Positions 18,087 to 28,754 of a stretch of 64,000 bases of DNA are shown here, one piece after another. Under the pieces are notes generated by a model, which was not told the origin of the DNA, did no database searches, and saw only the letters and a list, made by a program, of their open reading frames with translations. The translations under genes and the position numbers were made by a program. Source of the stretch: Thalassomonas actiniarum. GTDB taxonomy: Bacteria; Pseudomonadota; Gammaproteobacteria; Enterobacterales; Alteromonadaceae. The DNA is taken from positions 5,702,603-5,766,602 of the forward strand of contig NZ_CP059735.1 in assembly GCF_000948975.2 (NCBI RefSeq), in the 5' to 3' direction. Position 1 is the first letter of the stretch, and each line of letters opens with the position of its first letter.

Positions 18087-19306
18087 TTTCGCCCTCCTGA
18101 AGTTGCCTGGATGTTTTGCAAGCGGACTTCATGATCGATACGGATCAACACCACCACGGCTATGGTCATAATAATCATCGAGCTGCCGCCATAACTGATC
18201 AGCGGCATGGTCAAGCCTTTGGTCGGTACGATACCGGCGCTGGCGCCGACATTAACCGCCGCCTGAAAACTCATCCAGATCCCTATGGAGTAGGCAAAAT
18301 AACCTTCAAAAAATTTCTCCTGCGCCAGCGCCTTACGGCCGAGCAACAAAGCCTTGATCACCAGGATAAAACTCAGCACCAAGATCACGCTGATACCGAT
18401 AAAACCAAATTCTTCCGCCAATACCGCCATCACAAAGTCGGTATGGGCCTCCGGCAAATATTCCAGCTTCTGGATACTGTTGCCCAGGCCCTGACCAAAC
18501 ATTTCACCACGGCCGTACGCCATCAGCGACTGGGTCAGCTGATAACCGCTGCCAAAAGGATCCTGCCAGGGGTCGAGGAAACTGGTGATCCGCCGCCAGC
18601 GGTAGGGCTCAAAAACCGCCAGCAAAGACAGGGCGGTGACCCCGACACTGGCGATACCGATAAACTGCCATAACTTGGCCCCCGCCAGAAACAGCAAGCC
18701 AAAGGTAGTGACAAACATCACGATAATGGTACCGAGATCCGGCTGTGCCAATAACATCAGGGCCAGCAGGAAAAACACCACCAGAGGTTTAAGGAAACCT
18801 TTAAAGTTTTCCATCACCTCATCCCGTCGCCTGACCAGATAAGCCGACAGGTAACAAAAGAAAAACAACTTAGCAGGCTCTGCCGCCTGTATGGTAATGG
18901 GGCCGACGACAATCCAGCGGGTAGCGCCGTTGACCGAGCGGCCAACCAGCAGTACAACCAGCAGCAACACCATCGCCAGCAGCAACAAGCCGCCGCTGGA
19001 TTTTTGCCACCAGCTCATCGGCAGCTGCAAGGTTGCCACCGCAATACCCACACTCAATACGATATAAATCATATGGCGGATAACGAAATGGAACGGGTTA
19101 TCAAATAAGCGCTCTGCCACCGGCATTGAAGAGCTGGCCACCATAATAAGCCCCACCATATACATGGCGATGGCCAGGATCAGATAGCTGCGGTCAAAGG
19201 TGGTGGTCGGCGTCGAACTCTGACTTAACCAATCGGGCATTTTAAATGATCCCAGCATAGCACCAAGTCCTTTAAATACATTCATCTGCGACAGAGAAGC
19301 CATCAT
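18083..19306 (-). CDS. ftsW: Lipid II polymerase / division protein FtsW
   Basis: FtsW is the SEDS-family septal peptidoglycan polymerase working with FtsI. The 407-residue protein has about ten membrane segments, the SEDS core segment [17 protein letters not shown] with the catalytic-region Asp, and the C-terminal [14 protein letters not shown] signature. A cytoplasmic N-terminal extension of about 35 residues precedes the first segment. It overlaps murD and murG by 4 bases each. Confidence 0.97.
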   Translation of the reverse strand: MMASLSQMNVFKGLGAMLGSFKMPDWLSQSSTPTTTFDRSYLILAIAMYMVGLIMVASSSMPVAERLFDNPFHFVIRHMIYIVLSVGIAVATLQLPMSWWQKSSGGLLLLAMVLLLVVLLVGRSVNGATRWIVVGPITIQAAEPAKLFFFCYLSAYLVRRRDEVMENFKGFLKPLVVFFLLALMLLAQPDLGTIIVMFVTTFGLLFLAGAKLWQFIGIASVGVTALSLLAVFEPYRWRRITSFLDPWQDPFGSGYQLTQSLMAYGRGEMFGQGLGNSIQKLEYLPEAHTDFVMAVLAEEFGFIGISVILVLSFILVIKALLLGRKALAQEKFFEGYFAYSIGIWMSFQAAVNVGASAGIVPTKGLTMPLISYGGSSMIIMTIAVVVLIRIDHEVRLQNIQATSGGRK

Positions 19307-20709
19307 GCACTTGCCCCCGGCGCTGCCTTGCCGACAAACGCCTGTACGGCATCGGCAAAAACCCGGCCGCGTACGGCAAAGTTTTTAAACATATCCAGGC
19401 TAGAACAGGCAGGAGATAACAACACGGTATCGCCTGCTTTAGCGCTTTTTCCTGCAAGGGCTACTGCCTGTTCCAGGTTATCAACCCTCTGGCTGTTTGC
19501 CGCTAATGCTGCCAGCTGTTCGCCGTCTTTGCCCAGGGTGATCAGTAAATTCACCTCATGGGCTAACAAATCTTTTAAAGGAGAAAAGTCAGCTCCCTTG
19601 CCGTCGCCGCCGGCGATTAAAATTAACTGCTGCCCGGCACTTTTGGTTTGCGCCAAACCGGAAATCGCCGCTATGGTGGCGCCGACATTGGTGGCTTTTG
19701 AGTCATTGATCCACAAGATGCCGTCGTTTGTTTTTAATGGCTGGCACCTGTGCTCCAGTCCGGTAAAACTGCTTAAATGCCCCAGCATTTGCTCCAGCGG
19801 CCAACCGGCACTTAAACCTAAGGCCAGCACCGCCAGGCAATTAAGGGCATTGTGTACACCCGAAAGCGGTAATTCACGCACCGAAATCAGCGCCTGTTGC
19901 CCGTACATCAGGGTCAGTTCATTATCAACGGTCGCCAAGCCTAAATGGCCGTCTTGCGGAGCATCGCTGCCAAAAGAGAGCACTTTGCCGTTAAAGGCTT
20001 TTTCATCAACCCAGGTCGCACTGTCGTCACGATTAACCACGGCCACACCGGCTTGTTGATAAATTTTCTGCTTGATATCGCGGTAATTTTCCATGGTCAG
20101 GTGGCGATCCAGGTGATCATCGCTGAGGTTTAATACCGAGGCCGCCAGCGGTTTCATGCTGGAGATGGTTTCCAGCTGAAAACTGGACAGTTCCAATATC
20201 AACAGCTCAGGGGCTTTGTCGATCAGATCTAATATCGGCACCCCGACATTACCGCCTAATTCGGCGTTTAATCCCAGGCTTTGTGCCAGGTGCGCCAGCA
20301 AAGACACCACAGTGGATTTACCGTTAGAGCCGGTCACGGCAATTACAGGTGCATCACTTAAGCGGCAAAAGAGTTCGACATCCCCCCATACCTGACAACC
20401 GGAAGCGATGGCACCGGCAATAGCCGCTTCAGCCATATCAATACCCGGACTTGCCAGGATAATATCCGCCGAGGCAATCAGGGCGGCATCCCATTGGCCC
20501 TGCACCAGTTCACAGTTGGGGTAATCCCGCTGAAAAACCGCGGCATCGATCGCCTGTTCCCGACTGTCGTTTACCGCAAATTCAAGCCCCCTTGATGCCA
20601 GGAAACGGGCACAGGATAACCCTGTTTGTCCCAGACCCAGTATCAGGATGCGCTTGCCTGTCAGCTGCTTTATCAGCTCAGGCCTAATGTTTGCAGTAAC
20701 GTCGGTCAT
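19303..20709 (-). CDS. murD: UDP-N-acetylmuramoyl-L-alanine--D-glutamate ligase
   Basis: MurD adds D-glutamate to UDP-MurNAc-L-Ala in the cytoplasm. The 468-residue protein shows the N-terminal Rossmann loop [15 protein letters not shown], the ATP loop [16 protein letters not shown] and the C-terminal [15 protein letters not shown] and [16 protein letters not shown] motifs. It follows mraY after 36 bases and overlaps ftsW by 4. Confidence 0.97.
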   Translation of the reverse strand: MTDVTANIRPELIKQLTGKRILILGLGQTGLSCARFLASRGLEFAVNDSREQAIDAAVFQRDYPNCELVQGQWDAALIASADIILASPGIDMAEAAIAGAIASGCQVWGDVELFCRLSDAPVIAVTGSNGKSTVVSLLAHLAQSLGLNAELGGNVGVPILDLIDKAPELLILELSSFQLETISSMKPLAASVLNLSDDHLDRHLTMENYRDIKQKIYQQAGVAVVNRDDSATWVDEKAFNGKVLSFGSDAPQDGHLGLATVDNELTLMYGQQALISVRELPLSGVHNALNCLAVLALGLSAGWPLEQMLGHLSSFTGLEHRCQPLKTNDGILWINDSKATNVGATIAAISGLAQTKSAGQQLILIAGGDGKGADFSPLKDLLAHEVNLLITLGKDGEQLAALAANSQRVDNLEQAVALAGKSAKAGDTVLLSPACSSLDMFKNFAVRGRVFADAVQAFVGKAAPGASA

Positions 20710-20745
20710 GAATATCAGCTTTTATCTTCACTCTTATCTTAATTT

Positions 20746-21828
20746 TTATCTTAACTTAAGCGTCGCCAGGCCAACCAAGACCAACACCAGGGACATGATC
20801 CAGAAACGGACAATTACCCTGGGCTCAGGCCAGCCTTTTAACTCATAATGATGGTGTATCGGCGCCATACGGAAAATCCGCTCGCCCCGCAATTTATATG
20901 AACCTACCTGGAGGATCACGGAAACGGTTTCCATCACAAACACGCCTCCCATAATAAACAACACCAGTTCCTGTCGCACCAGGACGGCAATCACACCTAA
21001 CGCCGCTCCCAAAGCCAGGGAGCCAACATCCCCCATAAACACCTGCGCCGGATAGGTATTAAACCAGAGGAAACCTAAACCTGCGCCGACAATAGCGGTA
21101 CACACCACCACCAGCTCACTGGCCAGGGCGATATGCGGAATATGCAGATATGATGAGAAATTCACATTCCCCGTCATATAGGCAAAAATGGCAAAGGCTC
21201 CCGCCACCATAATCGTGGGCACGATTGCCAGTCCATCCAGGCCATCGGTCAGGTTAACCGCATTACTGGTGCCGACAATTACAAAATAACTGAGCACCAC
21301 ATAAAAGATCCCCAGTTGCGGCAACACATCTTTAATAAAGGGGATCAGTAAAGCGGTTTCTTCCGGCCCCTGGGCAAACCAGTACAGGAAAAGCGCCGTG
21401 CTTAAACCAATCACCGTCTGCCAGAAATACTTCCAGCGGGCAATCAAGCCGTTAGAGTCTTTACGGATCACCTTACGATAATCGTCGACAAAACCTATCA
21501 GGCCGAAGCTGGCCACCACAAACAGCACCACCCACACATAAGCGTTACTTAAGTCTCCCCACAGCAATACGCTGAAAATGATCGACCCTAAAATTAAAAT
21601 ACCGCCCATGGTCGGGGTACCCGACTTGGATAAATGGCTCTCTGGCCCGTCGTCGCGTACCGTCTGGCCAATTTGCATTTTTTGCAGGGCGCGGATCAGC
21701 TTGGGACCGAAATACAGCGAAATCGCCAACGCGGTCAAGGTACTGACAATCGCCCTGAAAGTCAGATAAGAAAAAACGTTAAACCCGGAGTAATATTGGG
21801 TTAAAAACTCCCCTAACCAAAGTAGCAT
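20746..21828 (-). CDS. mraY: Phospho-MurNAc-pentapeptide translocase
   Basis: MraY transfers phospho-MurNAc-pentapeptide to undecaprenyl phosphate to make lipid I. The 360-residue protein has ten membrane segments and the Mg-binding aspartate motifs [19 protein letters not shown] and [11 protein letters not shown], with the HHHYELKGW-type histidine cluster near residue 325. It overlaps the murF stop by one base. Length matches E. coli MraY exactly. Confidence 0.98.
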   Translation of the reverse strand: MLLWLGEFLTQYYSGFNVFSYLTFRAIVSTLTALAISLYFGPKLIRALQKMQIGQTVRDDGPESHLSKSGTPTMGGILILGSIIFSVLLWGDLSNAYVWVVLFVVASFGLIGFVDDYRKVIRKDSNGLIARWKYFWQTVIGLSTALFLYWFAQGPEETALLIPFIKDVLPQLGIFYVVLSYFVIVGTSNAVNLTDGLDGLAIVPTIMVAGAFAIFAYMTGNVNFSSYLHIPHIALASELVVVCTAIVGAGLGFLWFNTYPAQVFMGDVGSLALGAALGVIAVLVRQELVLFIMGGVFVMETVSVILQVGSYKLRGERIFRMAPIHHHYELKGWPEPRVIVRFWIMSLVLVLVGLATLKLR

Positions 21829-23213
21829 CAGACATGTTCCTGTTGTGGCTGGCCATTCCGCCAGGCTATTATTTCCTGCACAACATGTTCCATATGCGCA
21901 CTGCGTGAACCTTTCACCAAAATTGAAATCGGCTGGGATTCGTTATCTAAAGTTTGTGCCAGGGTCGTCACCAGCTGCTCGCGCGAGCTGAAGTGACGGC
22001 CGTTTTCTTTAAAGGCATCCGCGGTACTCTGGCTTAACACCCCCAAAGTAAATAAGATATCTATGCCTAAGGATTTGGCGTATTCCCCCACTTCCTGATG
22101 GTAACTGCGCGCTTCCGAGCCCAGCTCTCCCATGTCTCCCAGCACCAGCACCCTGACCCCGGGATAAGCGGAAAGCAATTCGATACCCGCCTTAATGGAT
22201 TCAACATTGGCGTTATAGGTATCATCGATTAACCGGCAGTTACCGTTAAGCTCAAGCAAATTCAAACGGCCGCTGACCGGCGTCATCTGCGCCAGCCCCA
22301 AACGGATATCTTCCAGGCTTGCCCCCAATTCCAAGGTCACGGTAGCCGCCGCCACCGCATTGCAGACATTATGCTTGCCCGGCACCGTCAGCCGGATATC
22401 CACCTGGCCTTCCCGGGTATTTAAGGTAAAGCGGGCACAGCCGCTGGTATCTAAACGCACATCCGAGCTATAACAGCTGGCCTCACCGGCACAGGAAAAA
22501 CGGCGCACGGTTTTATCCTTCAGGCGCCACTGCCATTTATGAGCATATTTGCAATCCTGGTTATAGATGGCGACACCGCCCTGCGGCAGACCTTCAAAGA
22601 TCTCCCCTTTTGCCCGGGCAACACCGCATAAATCGCCAAAACCTTCCAAATGGGCGGCGGCAATGTTATTGATCATCGCCACATCCGGTGCAACCAGGCC
22701 TGTGGTATAGGCGATTTCCCCGATATGGTTGGCGCCCATTTCAATCACCGCATACTCATGCTGCGGTTCAAGGCGCAGCAAGGTTAACGGTACGCCGATA
22801 TCGTTATTAAAATTGCCTTTGGTAGCCAATACCTTGCCCAAACGGGACAAGATCGCCGCCACCATTTCTTTTACCGTGGTTTTGCCGCTGCTGCCGGTAA
22901 TGCCGACCGTTTTCGGCGCGATCTTGGCTTTGATATAAGCGCCGATCTTGCCCAGGGCAATGCGGGTATCTTCCACCACCACTTGCGGTATGTCACAGTC
23001 TACCCGGTGATCGACAATCACCGCACTGCAGCCCAATTCAACCACCTGTTCGATAAAACGGTGGCCGTCAAAATTAGGCCCTTTTAATGCCAGGAAAACA
23101 TCTCCGGCATTAAGCGCCCGGCTGTCGGTGCCGATCTGCTCAACATTGATATCTGCACCTACCAGGTTTCCCCCGGTTGCACTTGCTATTTCAGATAAAG
23201 GTAAACTGATCAT
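21828..23213 (-). CDS. murF: UDP-MurNAc-tripeptide--D-Ala-D-Ala ligase
   Basis: MurF adds D-Ala-D-Ala to complete the UDP-MurNAc-pentapeptide. The 461-residue protein has the N-terminal substrate domain ([16 protein letters not shown]), the ATP loop [27 protein letters not shown] and [14 protein letters not shown]. Its ATG overlaps by 4 bases the stop of a small 64-codon gene placed between murE and murF, an unusual feature of this cluster. Confidence 0.97.
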   Translation of the reverse strand: MISLPLSEIASATGGNLVGADINVEQIGTDSRALNAGDVFLALKGPNFDGHRFIEQVVELGCSAVIVDHRVDCDIPQVVVEDTRIALGKIGAYIKAKIAPKTVGITGSSGKTTVKEMVAAILSRLGKVLATKGNFNNDIGVPLTLLRLEPQHEYAVIEMGANHIGEIAYTTGLVAPDVAMINNIAAAHLEGFGDLCGVARAKGEIFEGLPQGGVAIYNQDCKYAHKWQWRLKDKTVRRFSCAGEASCYSSDVRLDTSGCARFTLNTREGQVDIRLTVPGKHNVCNAVAAATVTLELGASLEDIRLGLAQMTPVSGRLNLLELNGNCRLIDDTYNANVESIKAGIELLSAYPGVRVLVLGDMGELGSEARSYHQEVGEYAKSLGIDILFTLGVLSQSTADAFKENGRHFSSREQLVTTLAQTLDNESQPISILVKGSRSAHMEHVVQEIIAWRNGQPQQEHV

Positions 23214-23404
23214 CGTTCACTCTCGCTTAGACTAGGTCGTTGAAAGTAATCACGTACCAGATAACGCATACTAACATCTGCTTTTTCATTGTTCATTAAA
23301 CTGTAATGCTTTGTAATAACAGTACTTCCTTTATCGCCGGCAACTAATGCCAGACTAAAATCCGCCTTCCCGCTTAACGGGAAAGGTAAAACTAATTTGT
23401 TCAT
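23210..23404 (-). CDS. Uncharacterised 64-residue protein between murE and murF
   Basis: This short frame exactly fills the gap between murE and murF and overlaps each by 4 bases (ATGA at both ends), the same coupling used by its neighbours, so it is very likely translated. The product begins MNKLVLPFPLSGKADFSLAL and ends [10 protein letters not shown]. It is soluble, without a signal or membrane segment, and looks like a small beta-rich domain (LVLPF, FSLALVAG, STVITKHYSL, MRYLVRDYF) with a polar tail. I do not recognise a family, and E. coli has no equivalent gene here. It may be a small accessory of Mur ligases or division; nothing in the sequence proves this. Confidence 0.7.
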   Translation of the reverse strand: MNKLVLPFPLSGKADFSLALVAGDKGSTVITKHYSLMNNEKADVSMRYLVRDYFQRPSLSESER

Positions 23405-24951
23405 GACCGGTTTTCTTTTTCGTTTTCCCTATGACTCTGTTGAGCACTTTCCTGATGGAAAAAGCCAAGCACCAGTTCACGTTCGTTATATTCAATTTTT
23501 TCATCTTTGATCATGATGTAATCTTCGTGGCCTTTACCCGCCAGCAGCACCATATCCCCGGCTTTGGCCCGGGATAATACCGACAGCACCGCCTGGGAGC
23601 GGTCGAGGATCACCGTCATTTTCTCTGTTTTTTCACAGCCGGCAAGAATATCGCCGACGATTAATTCCGCCGCCTCAAACCTGGGGTTATCATTGGTGAT
23701 CACCACATGATCCGCCAACTGCTCGGCTATTTTACCCATCTCAGGGCGCTTGCCTTTATCCCGGTCGCCGCCGCAGCCAAAGACCAGCCATAGTTGCCCC
23801 TGACAGTGGCGGCGGCATGCCAGCAAAGCTTTTTCCAGGGCATCCGGGGTATGGGCATAATCCACCACAGCGGTGGCTTTTCCCGGTGCGCTGATATTTT
23901 CCATGCGCCCCAAAATAGGAGTTAGAGTTTTCACCGCCGCACTCAAAGCATCCAGCGGCAAGTCTTTGGCGAACAGCACCGCAATCGCCGCCAGCAGGTT
24001 ATCGACATTAAAGTCCCCCATCAGCGGACTGTTTATTTCAAAGCAGCCTAAATGCGTGTCCAGGGTAAAACTTGTGCCCTCGGCGGTTGCCTTGATATTG
24101 GCGGCATACAGGTATTGCGAAAAGCTTTTCACTTGCTCGCTGCGGCCAAAAACGATCACCGGCTGCGTCTGTGGCCAGTTGGCCAGTTTTTCCCGGGCCC
24201 GGCTGTCATCGCCGTTTAAGATGGCAATTTGCCCGGCTTCTCCGGTAAAGATGGAGAATTTTGCCTCGGCATAATTTTCCATGGTTTGATGGTAATCAAG
24301 ATGATCGCGGCTAAGATTGGTAAAAACCGCAATATCGAGCAAACTGGGGCAAACCCGCTTCTGGGTTAAGGCGTGTGAAGACACTTCCATGGCAACATCG
24401 CTGATACCTTGTCCGGAAAACTCTGCCAGCAACTGGTGCAGCTGAGTCGGTCCCGGCGTGGTATTGGCAATGGGCTTTAAGGCATCCAGAGCGCCGGCCC
24501 CTACGGTGCCGATAATGGCGCACTCATGCCGGTAAGCCGACAGTAGTTTGGCAATGATCTGGCTGGTGCTGGTTTTACCGTTAGTGCCGGTAATGCCTAT
24601 TATGGTCATTGCCGCTTGCGGCTCCCGGTAATAGGCTTTGGCCAAATCATAAAGCTTACTGTCGAGCTGATAGAACTGTACTAAGTCCACCGATTTATCG
24701 CCAAAGGTGCGTTTAATGATATTGCCGTGCTGTAAATGATGCTGGCACTGGGCGATCACCAGATTGGCTCCCGCCAAGACCGCTTTTTCTATATGCTGGC
24801 GACCATCCTGGTTTGTGCCCAAAACCGCACAAAAAATATCTCCAGGCCGGATTTCCCGGCTGTCGTTAACCAGGTTGCCGGTAGCTACGGGCTCAATGCT
24901 GATATCAAACAGACCCAGGGCCTGATCTATGGCGTATTTTGCATCAGACAT
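23401..24951 (-). CDS. murE: UDP-MurNAc-tripeptide synthetase (DAP-adding)
   Basis: MurE adds meso-diaminopimelate to UDP-MurNAc-L-Ala-D-Glu. From the ATG at 24951 (MSDAKYAIDQAL) it is 516 residues. This start has AAGGGG 7 bases upstream and an 8-base overlap with ftsI, while a start at 25035 would lie deep inside ftsI. Motifs are LVNDSREIRPGDIFCA, GITGTNGKTSTSQI, TTPGPTQLH and the DNPR motif (TNDNPRFEAAE), which marks specificity for meso-DAP over lysine. Confidence 0.96.
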   Translation of the reverse strand: MSDAKYAIDQALGLFDISIEPVATGNLVNDSREIRPGDIFCAVLGTNQDGRQHIEKAVLAGANLVIAQCQHHLQHGNIIKRTFGDKSVDLVQFYQLDSKLYDLAKAYYREPQAAMTIIGITGTNGKTSTSQIIAKLLSAYRHECAIIGTVGAGALDALKPIANTTPGPTQLHQLLAEFSGQGISDVAMEVSSHALTQKRVCPSLLDIAVFTNLSRDHLDYHQTMENYAEAKFSIFTGEAGQIAILNGDDSRAREKLANWPQTQPVIVFGRSEQVKSFSQYLYAANIKATAEGTSFTLDTHLGCFEINSPLMGDFNVDNLLAAIAVLFAKDLPLDALSAAVKTLTPILGRMENISAPGKATAVVDYAHTPDALEKALLACRRHCQGQLWLVFGCGGDRDKGKRPEMGKIAEQLADHVVITNDNPRFEAAELIVGDILAGCEKTEKMTVILDRSQAVLSVLSRAKAGDMVLLAGKGHEDYIMIKDEKIEYNERELVLGFFHQESAQQSHRENEKENRS

Positions 24952-26719
24952 TGCTTTGCCCCTTGATAACTGCACTGTCCGTTGCCACTTGTTTTTCGCT
25001 GTCAGCATCTGACAAAGCGGCACTTGTGGTCGCATCCGGAGCGATATTGAGTAATTGCAATGCCCCTTTCATCACTCGGGAAAATACCGGCGCGGCAATT
25101 TCACCGCCGTGATAAAGGTCACCGCCGGGTTCGTTGATCATCACCACCACCGCCAGTTCCGGACGTGACAGCGGCGCGATACCGGCAAAAGTGCCGACAT
25201 AGTCATTACCGTAACCGCCGGCAACCGCCTTGATAGTCGTACCGGTTTTTCCGCCGACGCGATAGCCGTCGACCTTGGCATTGCTTACCTTTTCATTGAC
25301 CACATGCTCAAGCATATCCAGCACTTCGGCGGTATAATGTTTCGATAACACCCGCTCCCCTTCGGGGATTTTATCGGTTTTCAATATGCTTAACGGCCGC
25401 TTGATGCCGCCGTTTGCTACCGTGCTGTAAAATCTTGCCAACTGCGCCGGACTGATCGCCAAACCATGGCCCCAGGATAAGGTCGCCAGTTCGAATTTCG
25501 ACCAGCGGCTGCGATCCGATAACATGCCCGGGCTTTCGCCGATCAAGCCGGTACCGGTATCTTCGGCAAAGCCCATTTCAAAAAACTTATCCAGTAAGAA
25601 CTCTTTCGGCACCGACAGCGCAAGTTTAGTGGTGCCCATATTCGAAGAAGTGACCAGGATATCGGTCAGGCTGAGCTCGCCGCGATTTCTCGGATCCGAT
25701 ACCCGGCGACCGCCTAAACGCATCCAACCGGGGCTGGTGTCGATCACGGTATCCGGTTCGGCAGCGCCAAACTCGAGTGCGGTTAATACCGTCAGCGGCT
25801 TCATGGTGGAGCCGGGTTCAAAAACATCGGTAATGGCCCGGTTTCTCAACCTGTGGGTGGCGGTATTGGCGAGGTTATTCGGGTTATAAGACGGATTATT
25901 GACCATGGCCAGGATCTCGCCGGTATGGACATTGGTGACCACCACAGAGCCGGATCTGGCTTTAAAGGCCGCTACCGCCCCTTTTAATTCTCTATAGGCC
26001 AGCGCCTGGATGCGCTGGTCAATACTCAGGGTCAGATCTTGCGGCGGCCTTGACTCCTCCACCGAAAGAATTTCTATTTTTCTGCCTTTGGCATCTTTCC
26101 TGAACCGTTTTTGTCCGCCAACACCGGTTAACAGTTCATCGTAAACCCGCTCTATGCCTTCAATGCCTTTATCGTCAACATCGGTCACCCCGACAACATG
26201 GGCGCTTATTTCTCCTGCCGGATAAAAACGTTTCGACTCTTTGCGTAAAAATACCCCGGGAATTTTCAGCTCATGAATATAATTCGCCATGGCCGGGGAG
26301 ACTTTACGCTCGACATAAACAAAACGTTTTTTCGGATTTTTCGAGATACGCCGGGTCAGCTGATCGACATCCTGGCCGAGTACATCCGCCAGTGCCTGCC
26401 AGTGTTCGGTCATGCTCAGGGCATTGTTTTGCATGATCATTTTAGGATCTGCCCACACCGTTTCCACCGGTACGCTGATCGCCAGCTGGTCGCCGTTACG
26501 ATCGACAATAGAGCCACGCTGTACCGTATTGGCCAGGGTCCGCAAGGAACGCAGGTCCCCCTGTTTCTTCAGCATATCCGGTTCAACCACCTGGATGTAG
26601 GCAGCGCGGGCCATTAAACCGAGATAGATCAGCACGATAACAGCCAGCACAACGTAAAAACGCCATGCTATTGCTGTGACCTTGTTTTGCTCAGATTTTC
26701 TCTTTACGCTGTCTATCAT
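24944..26719 (-). CDS. ftsI: Septal peptidoglycan transpeptidase FtsI (PBP3)
   Basis: FtsI is the class B penicillin-binding protein that cross-links septal peptidoglycan with FtsW. From the ATG at 26719 (MIDSVKRKSEQNK) it has 591 residues: one membrane anchor (about 20-40), the PBP dimerisation domain, then the transpeptidase domain with SxxK in EPGSTMKPLTVL (about 300), SSNMGTTKLA and GGKTGTTIK. An upstream TTG at 26773 would give ATGA-like coupling to ftsL but a poorer N-terminus. All catalytic motifs are intact. Confidence 0.96.
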   Translation of the reverse strand: MIDSVKRKSEQNKVTAIAWRFYVVLAVIVLIYLGLMARAAYIQVVEPDMLKKQGDLRSLRTLANTVQRGSIVDRNGDQLAISVPVETVWADPKMIMQNNALSMTEHWQALADVLGQDVDQLTRRISKNPKKRFVYVERKVSPAMANYIHELKIPGVFLRKESKRFYPAGEISAHVVGVTDVDDKGIEGIERVYDELLTGVGGQKRFRKDAKGRKIEILSVEESRPPQDLTLSIDQRIQALAYRELKGAVAAFKARSGSVVVTNVHTGEILAMVNNPSYNPNNLANTATHRLRNRAITDVFEPGSTMKPLTVLTALEFGAAEPDTVIDTSPGWMRLGGRRVSDPRNRGELSLTDILVTSSNMGTTKLALSVPKEFLLDKFFEMGFAEDTGTGLIGESPGMLSDRSRWSKFELATLSWGHGLAISPAQLARFYSTVANGGIKRPLSILKTDKIPEGERVLSKHYTAEVLDMLEHVVNEKVSNAKVDGYRVGGKTGTTIKAVAGGYGNDYVGTFAGIAPLSRPELAVVVMINEPGGDLYHGGEIAAPVFSRVMKGALQLLNIAPDATTSAALSDADSEKQVATDSAVIKGQSNV

Positions 26720-26769
26720 AGTAATCGTATCGTTAGGTAGTTTTACCTGTCGGGTTAAACCCGGATTTA

Positions 26770-27084
26770 TCAAGGCAAGTGGATAACCACTTCGCTTTCG
26801 GCATCCGGCCGGCTCATCTCCAGTAACTTTTGTGCCTGAGTTTCAATTCGGCTGTGCTCCGCCAGTGCATTTTGCTCGAGCAACAGGTTGCGCCATTCGA
26901 TATCCAATTCATCCCGGTCGGTCAGCAAGAGTTCAAGCTCGCTTGTGGTCTGGCGATTTAAATGGGTAAAATAAATCACCGAAAACGCCGAAACTACCAC
27001 CAACAACAACAGCAAATAAATCACTAAGTGCCGCCTGATATCCTGCCAGATATCAAAAATAAGCACATTACCCGCCTTGGCCAT
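26770..27084 (-). CDS. ftsL: Cell division protein FtsL
   Basis: FtsL is a small bitopic divisome protein that pairs with FtsB and FtsQ. The 104 residues have a short cytoplasmic N-terminus, one membrane segment (about 17-38, LVIYLLLLLVVVSAFSVIY) and a periplasmic leucine-rich coiled coil (about 42-90). Position between rsmH and ftsI is diagnostic. It overlaps the rsmH stop by one base. Confidence 0.93.
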   Translation of the reverse strand: MAKAGNVLIFDIWQDIRRHLVIYLLLLLVVVSAFSVIYFTHLNRQTTSELELLLTDRDELDIEWRNLLLEQNALAEHSRIETQAQKLLEMSRPDAESEVVIHLP

Positions 27085-28022
27085 TACTGATCCGCTAACC
27101 TCTGCGCAACCCGCATCACTGAGCTTCTTGAGCGGACATTATCCTCTACTTCCTGCTTGCTCGGCTTTAACTTGCGTCCCACCAGGGCCAGCTTTTTGCC
27201 CTTTTGCAATTCTTCTTCACTGACAGGTAAACCACGCGGTACTTTTTTGCCCTGAGAATGTTTTTTCATAAACTGTTTTACCAGCCGATCCTCAAGGGAG
27301 TGAAAACTGATCACTACTAAGCGACCGCCCTGGGTCAAAACTGATAAAGAAGCATTGAGCGCCTGCTCAATTTGATCCAATTCGCTGTTGATATACATGC
27401 GGATCGCCTGAAAACTCCGGGTTGCCGGATGTTTTTTAATTTCCCGCTGCGGCGCCGTGGTTTTGATCAATTTCGCCAGCTGCCCGGTACGGGTCAGGGG
27501 GTTTTCTTCCCGGCTGTCCACTATGGCATTGGCGATACGCCAGGCATGTTTTTCTTCACCAAAAGTTTTTAACACCCAGCTGATATCTTCCACATCGGCT
27601 TGTGCCAGCCACTGCGCCGCCGTTTTTCCGCGGGTAGTGTCCATACGCATATCCAGCGGACCGTCCTGCATAAAGCTAAAACCGCGTTCGGCATCATCGA
27701 GCTGAGGTGAAGACACGCCAAGGTCAAGCAAAACACCGTCTACTTTCCCGATCAAATCATGCTTCTGGGCTATCTCTTCCAGTGCCGCAAAACCTTCATG
27801 CTCTATGGTAAAGCGGGCATCGTCGGCAAACTTTTCCGCCGCCGCGATCGCGGTTACATCCCGGTCGATGGCGATTAGGCGCCCTTTCTCTGAAAGCTTG
27901 GAAAGGATCAATCCCGAATGGCCGCCGCGGCCAAAAGTACAATCGATATAACAACCGTCCGGGTTTATTTCCAAACCGGAGACCGCTTCTTCTAACAGCA
28001 CTGAAATATGTGTATTATCCAT
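27084..28022 (-). CDS. rsmH: 16S rRNA m4C1402 methyltransferase RsmH (MraW)
   Basis: RsmH N4-methylates C1402 in the decoding centre of 16S rRNA using SAM. The 312-residue protein shows the SAM-binding motif [38 protein letters not shown] and [16 protein letters not shown]. It follows mraZ after 12 bases and overlaps ftsL by one base, the normal dcw order. Confidence 0.97.
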   Translation of the reverse strand: MDNTHISVLLEEAVSGLEINPDGCYIDCTFGRGGHSGLILSKLSEKGRLIAIDRDVTAIAAAEKFADDARFTIEHEGFAALEEIAQKHDLIGKVDGVLLDLGVSSPQLDDAERGFSFMQDGPLDMRMDTTRGKTAAQWLAQADVEDISWVLKTFGEEKHAWRIANAIVDSREENPLTRTGQLAKLIKTTAPQREIKKHPATRSFQAIRMYINSELDQIEQALNASLSVLTQGGRLVVISFHSLEDRLVKQFMKKHSQGKKVPRGLPVSEEELQKGKKLALVGRKLKPSKQEVEDNVRSRSSVMRVAQRLADQ

Positions 28023-28034
28023 TGTCTTCTTTTT

Positions 28035-28493
28035 TTAGAGGGAAAGATCCATCAATCTTTCCGTTAATTCAATCTCGCCGGACTGGATCTGGCTGATGCC
28101 TTGTTGCATCTGCTCTTGCCAGGCCGCTTCGCTCCAAATCTCAAATTTTTTCAGCTGTCCCACCAACATGATATTTTTATCTAAATTGGCATGCTGGCGC
28201 AGCGGGCCATTGATCAAAATCCGGCCGTTTTTATCCAGGCTGCAGTCTGAGGCATTGCCTAATAACACTTGCTGTAGCAGCCGCTCTTGCGGATTCATGC
28301 TGGACAGCTCGCATAATTTGAGTTCTATTTCTTCCCATTCGGGCAGAGGATAAAGCAATAAACAAGGGTGTTGTATGTCCACGGTGCAGATCATCTGGCC
28401 ATCGCAATCGGCAATAAGCTCCTCGCGATACCTGGTTGGCATCGTGATGCGATTTTTAGTATCTAGCGTAATTGCGCTGGCGCCTCTGAACAT
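28035..28493 (-). CDS. mraZ: Transcriptional regulator MraZ
   Basis: MraZ is an AbrB-fold ring-forming repressor of its own dcw operon. From the ATG at 28493 (MFRGASAITLDTKNRITMPTR) it has 152 residues, the E. coli length, with two tandem MraZ domains each carrying a DxxxR motif (DTKNR and DKNGR). A GTG 12 codons upstream is possible, but it lies within the operator repeats described at 28524-28548, so the ATG is preferred. The promoter and operator lie directly upstream. Confidence 0.95.
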   Translation of the reverse strand: MFRGASAITLDTKNRITMPTRYREELIADCDGQMICTVDIQHPCLLLYPLPEWEEIELKLCELSSMNPQERLLQQVLLGNASDCSLDKNGRILINGPLRQHANLDKNIMLVGQLKKFEIWSEAAWQEQMQQGISQIQSGEIELTERLMDLSL

Positions 28494-28523
28494 AGCCCTT
28501 TTTTTATTATGTGATCTTTTAAG

Positions 28524-28548
28524 ATCCACTATTTCCCACTTTTCCCCA
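28524..28548 (-). promoter_or_regulatory. MraZ operator: three 5-base repeats at 10-bp spacing
   Basis: On the minus strand the repeats TGGGG, TGGGA and TGGAT occupy 28544-28548, 28534-28538 and 28524-28528, each separated by exactly 5 bases. MraZ is known to bind TGGGN repeats at this spacing. They lie just downstream of the predicted transcription start, where binding would block the operon. Confidence 0.8.
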
Positions 28549-28557
28549 CATTGCTAC

Positions 28558-28587
28558 AGTTTAGTGAGTAAAGCAAACCTATGTCAA
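28558..28587 (-). promoter_or_regulatory. Sigma70 promoter of the dcw operon (Pmra)
   Basis: On the minus strand a perfect -35 TTGACA (28582-28587) is followed after 18 bases by TAAACT (28558-28563, 4 of 6 to consensus). Transcription would start near 28551, at the edge of the MraZ repeats and about 58 bases before the mraZ ATG. Confidence 0.7.
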
Positions 28588-28754
28588 GCAATGTTTGTGA
28601 AAATGATCCCGCTGAAGGTCAATAAAATTAAGGGGTTTAGCGAAGTTGATGAAATTGTGGGACTTTGTGGATCTCGGTCCCAAATTATGACGAATTAGGG
28701 CAAAATAGTGACAGCCTTGTCAGATTTGATCCCGGATAAAGGGGCAAGAAAGAA

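Noticed and set aside
19328-20059. 243-codon open frame on the plus strand
   Set aside because: Antisense to murD; the Ser/Pro/Ala-rich composition is typical of a shadow frame, and murD is intact on the other strand.
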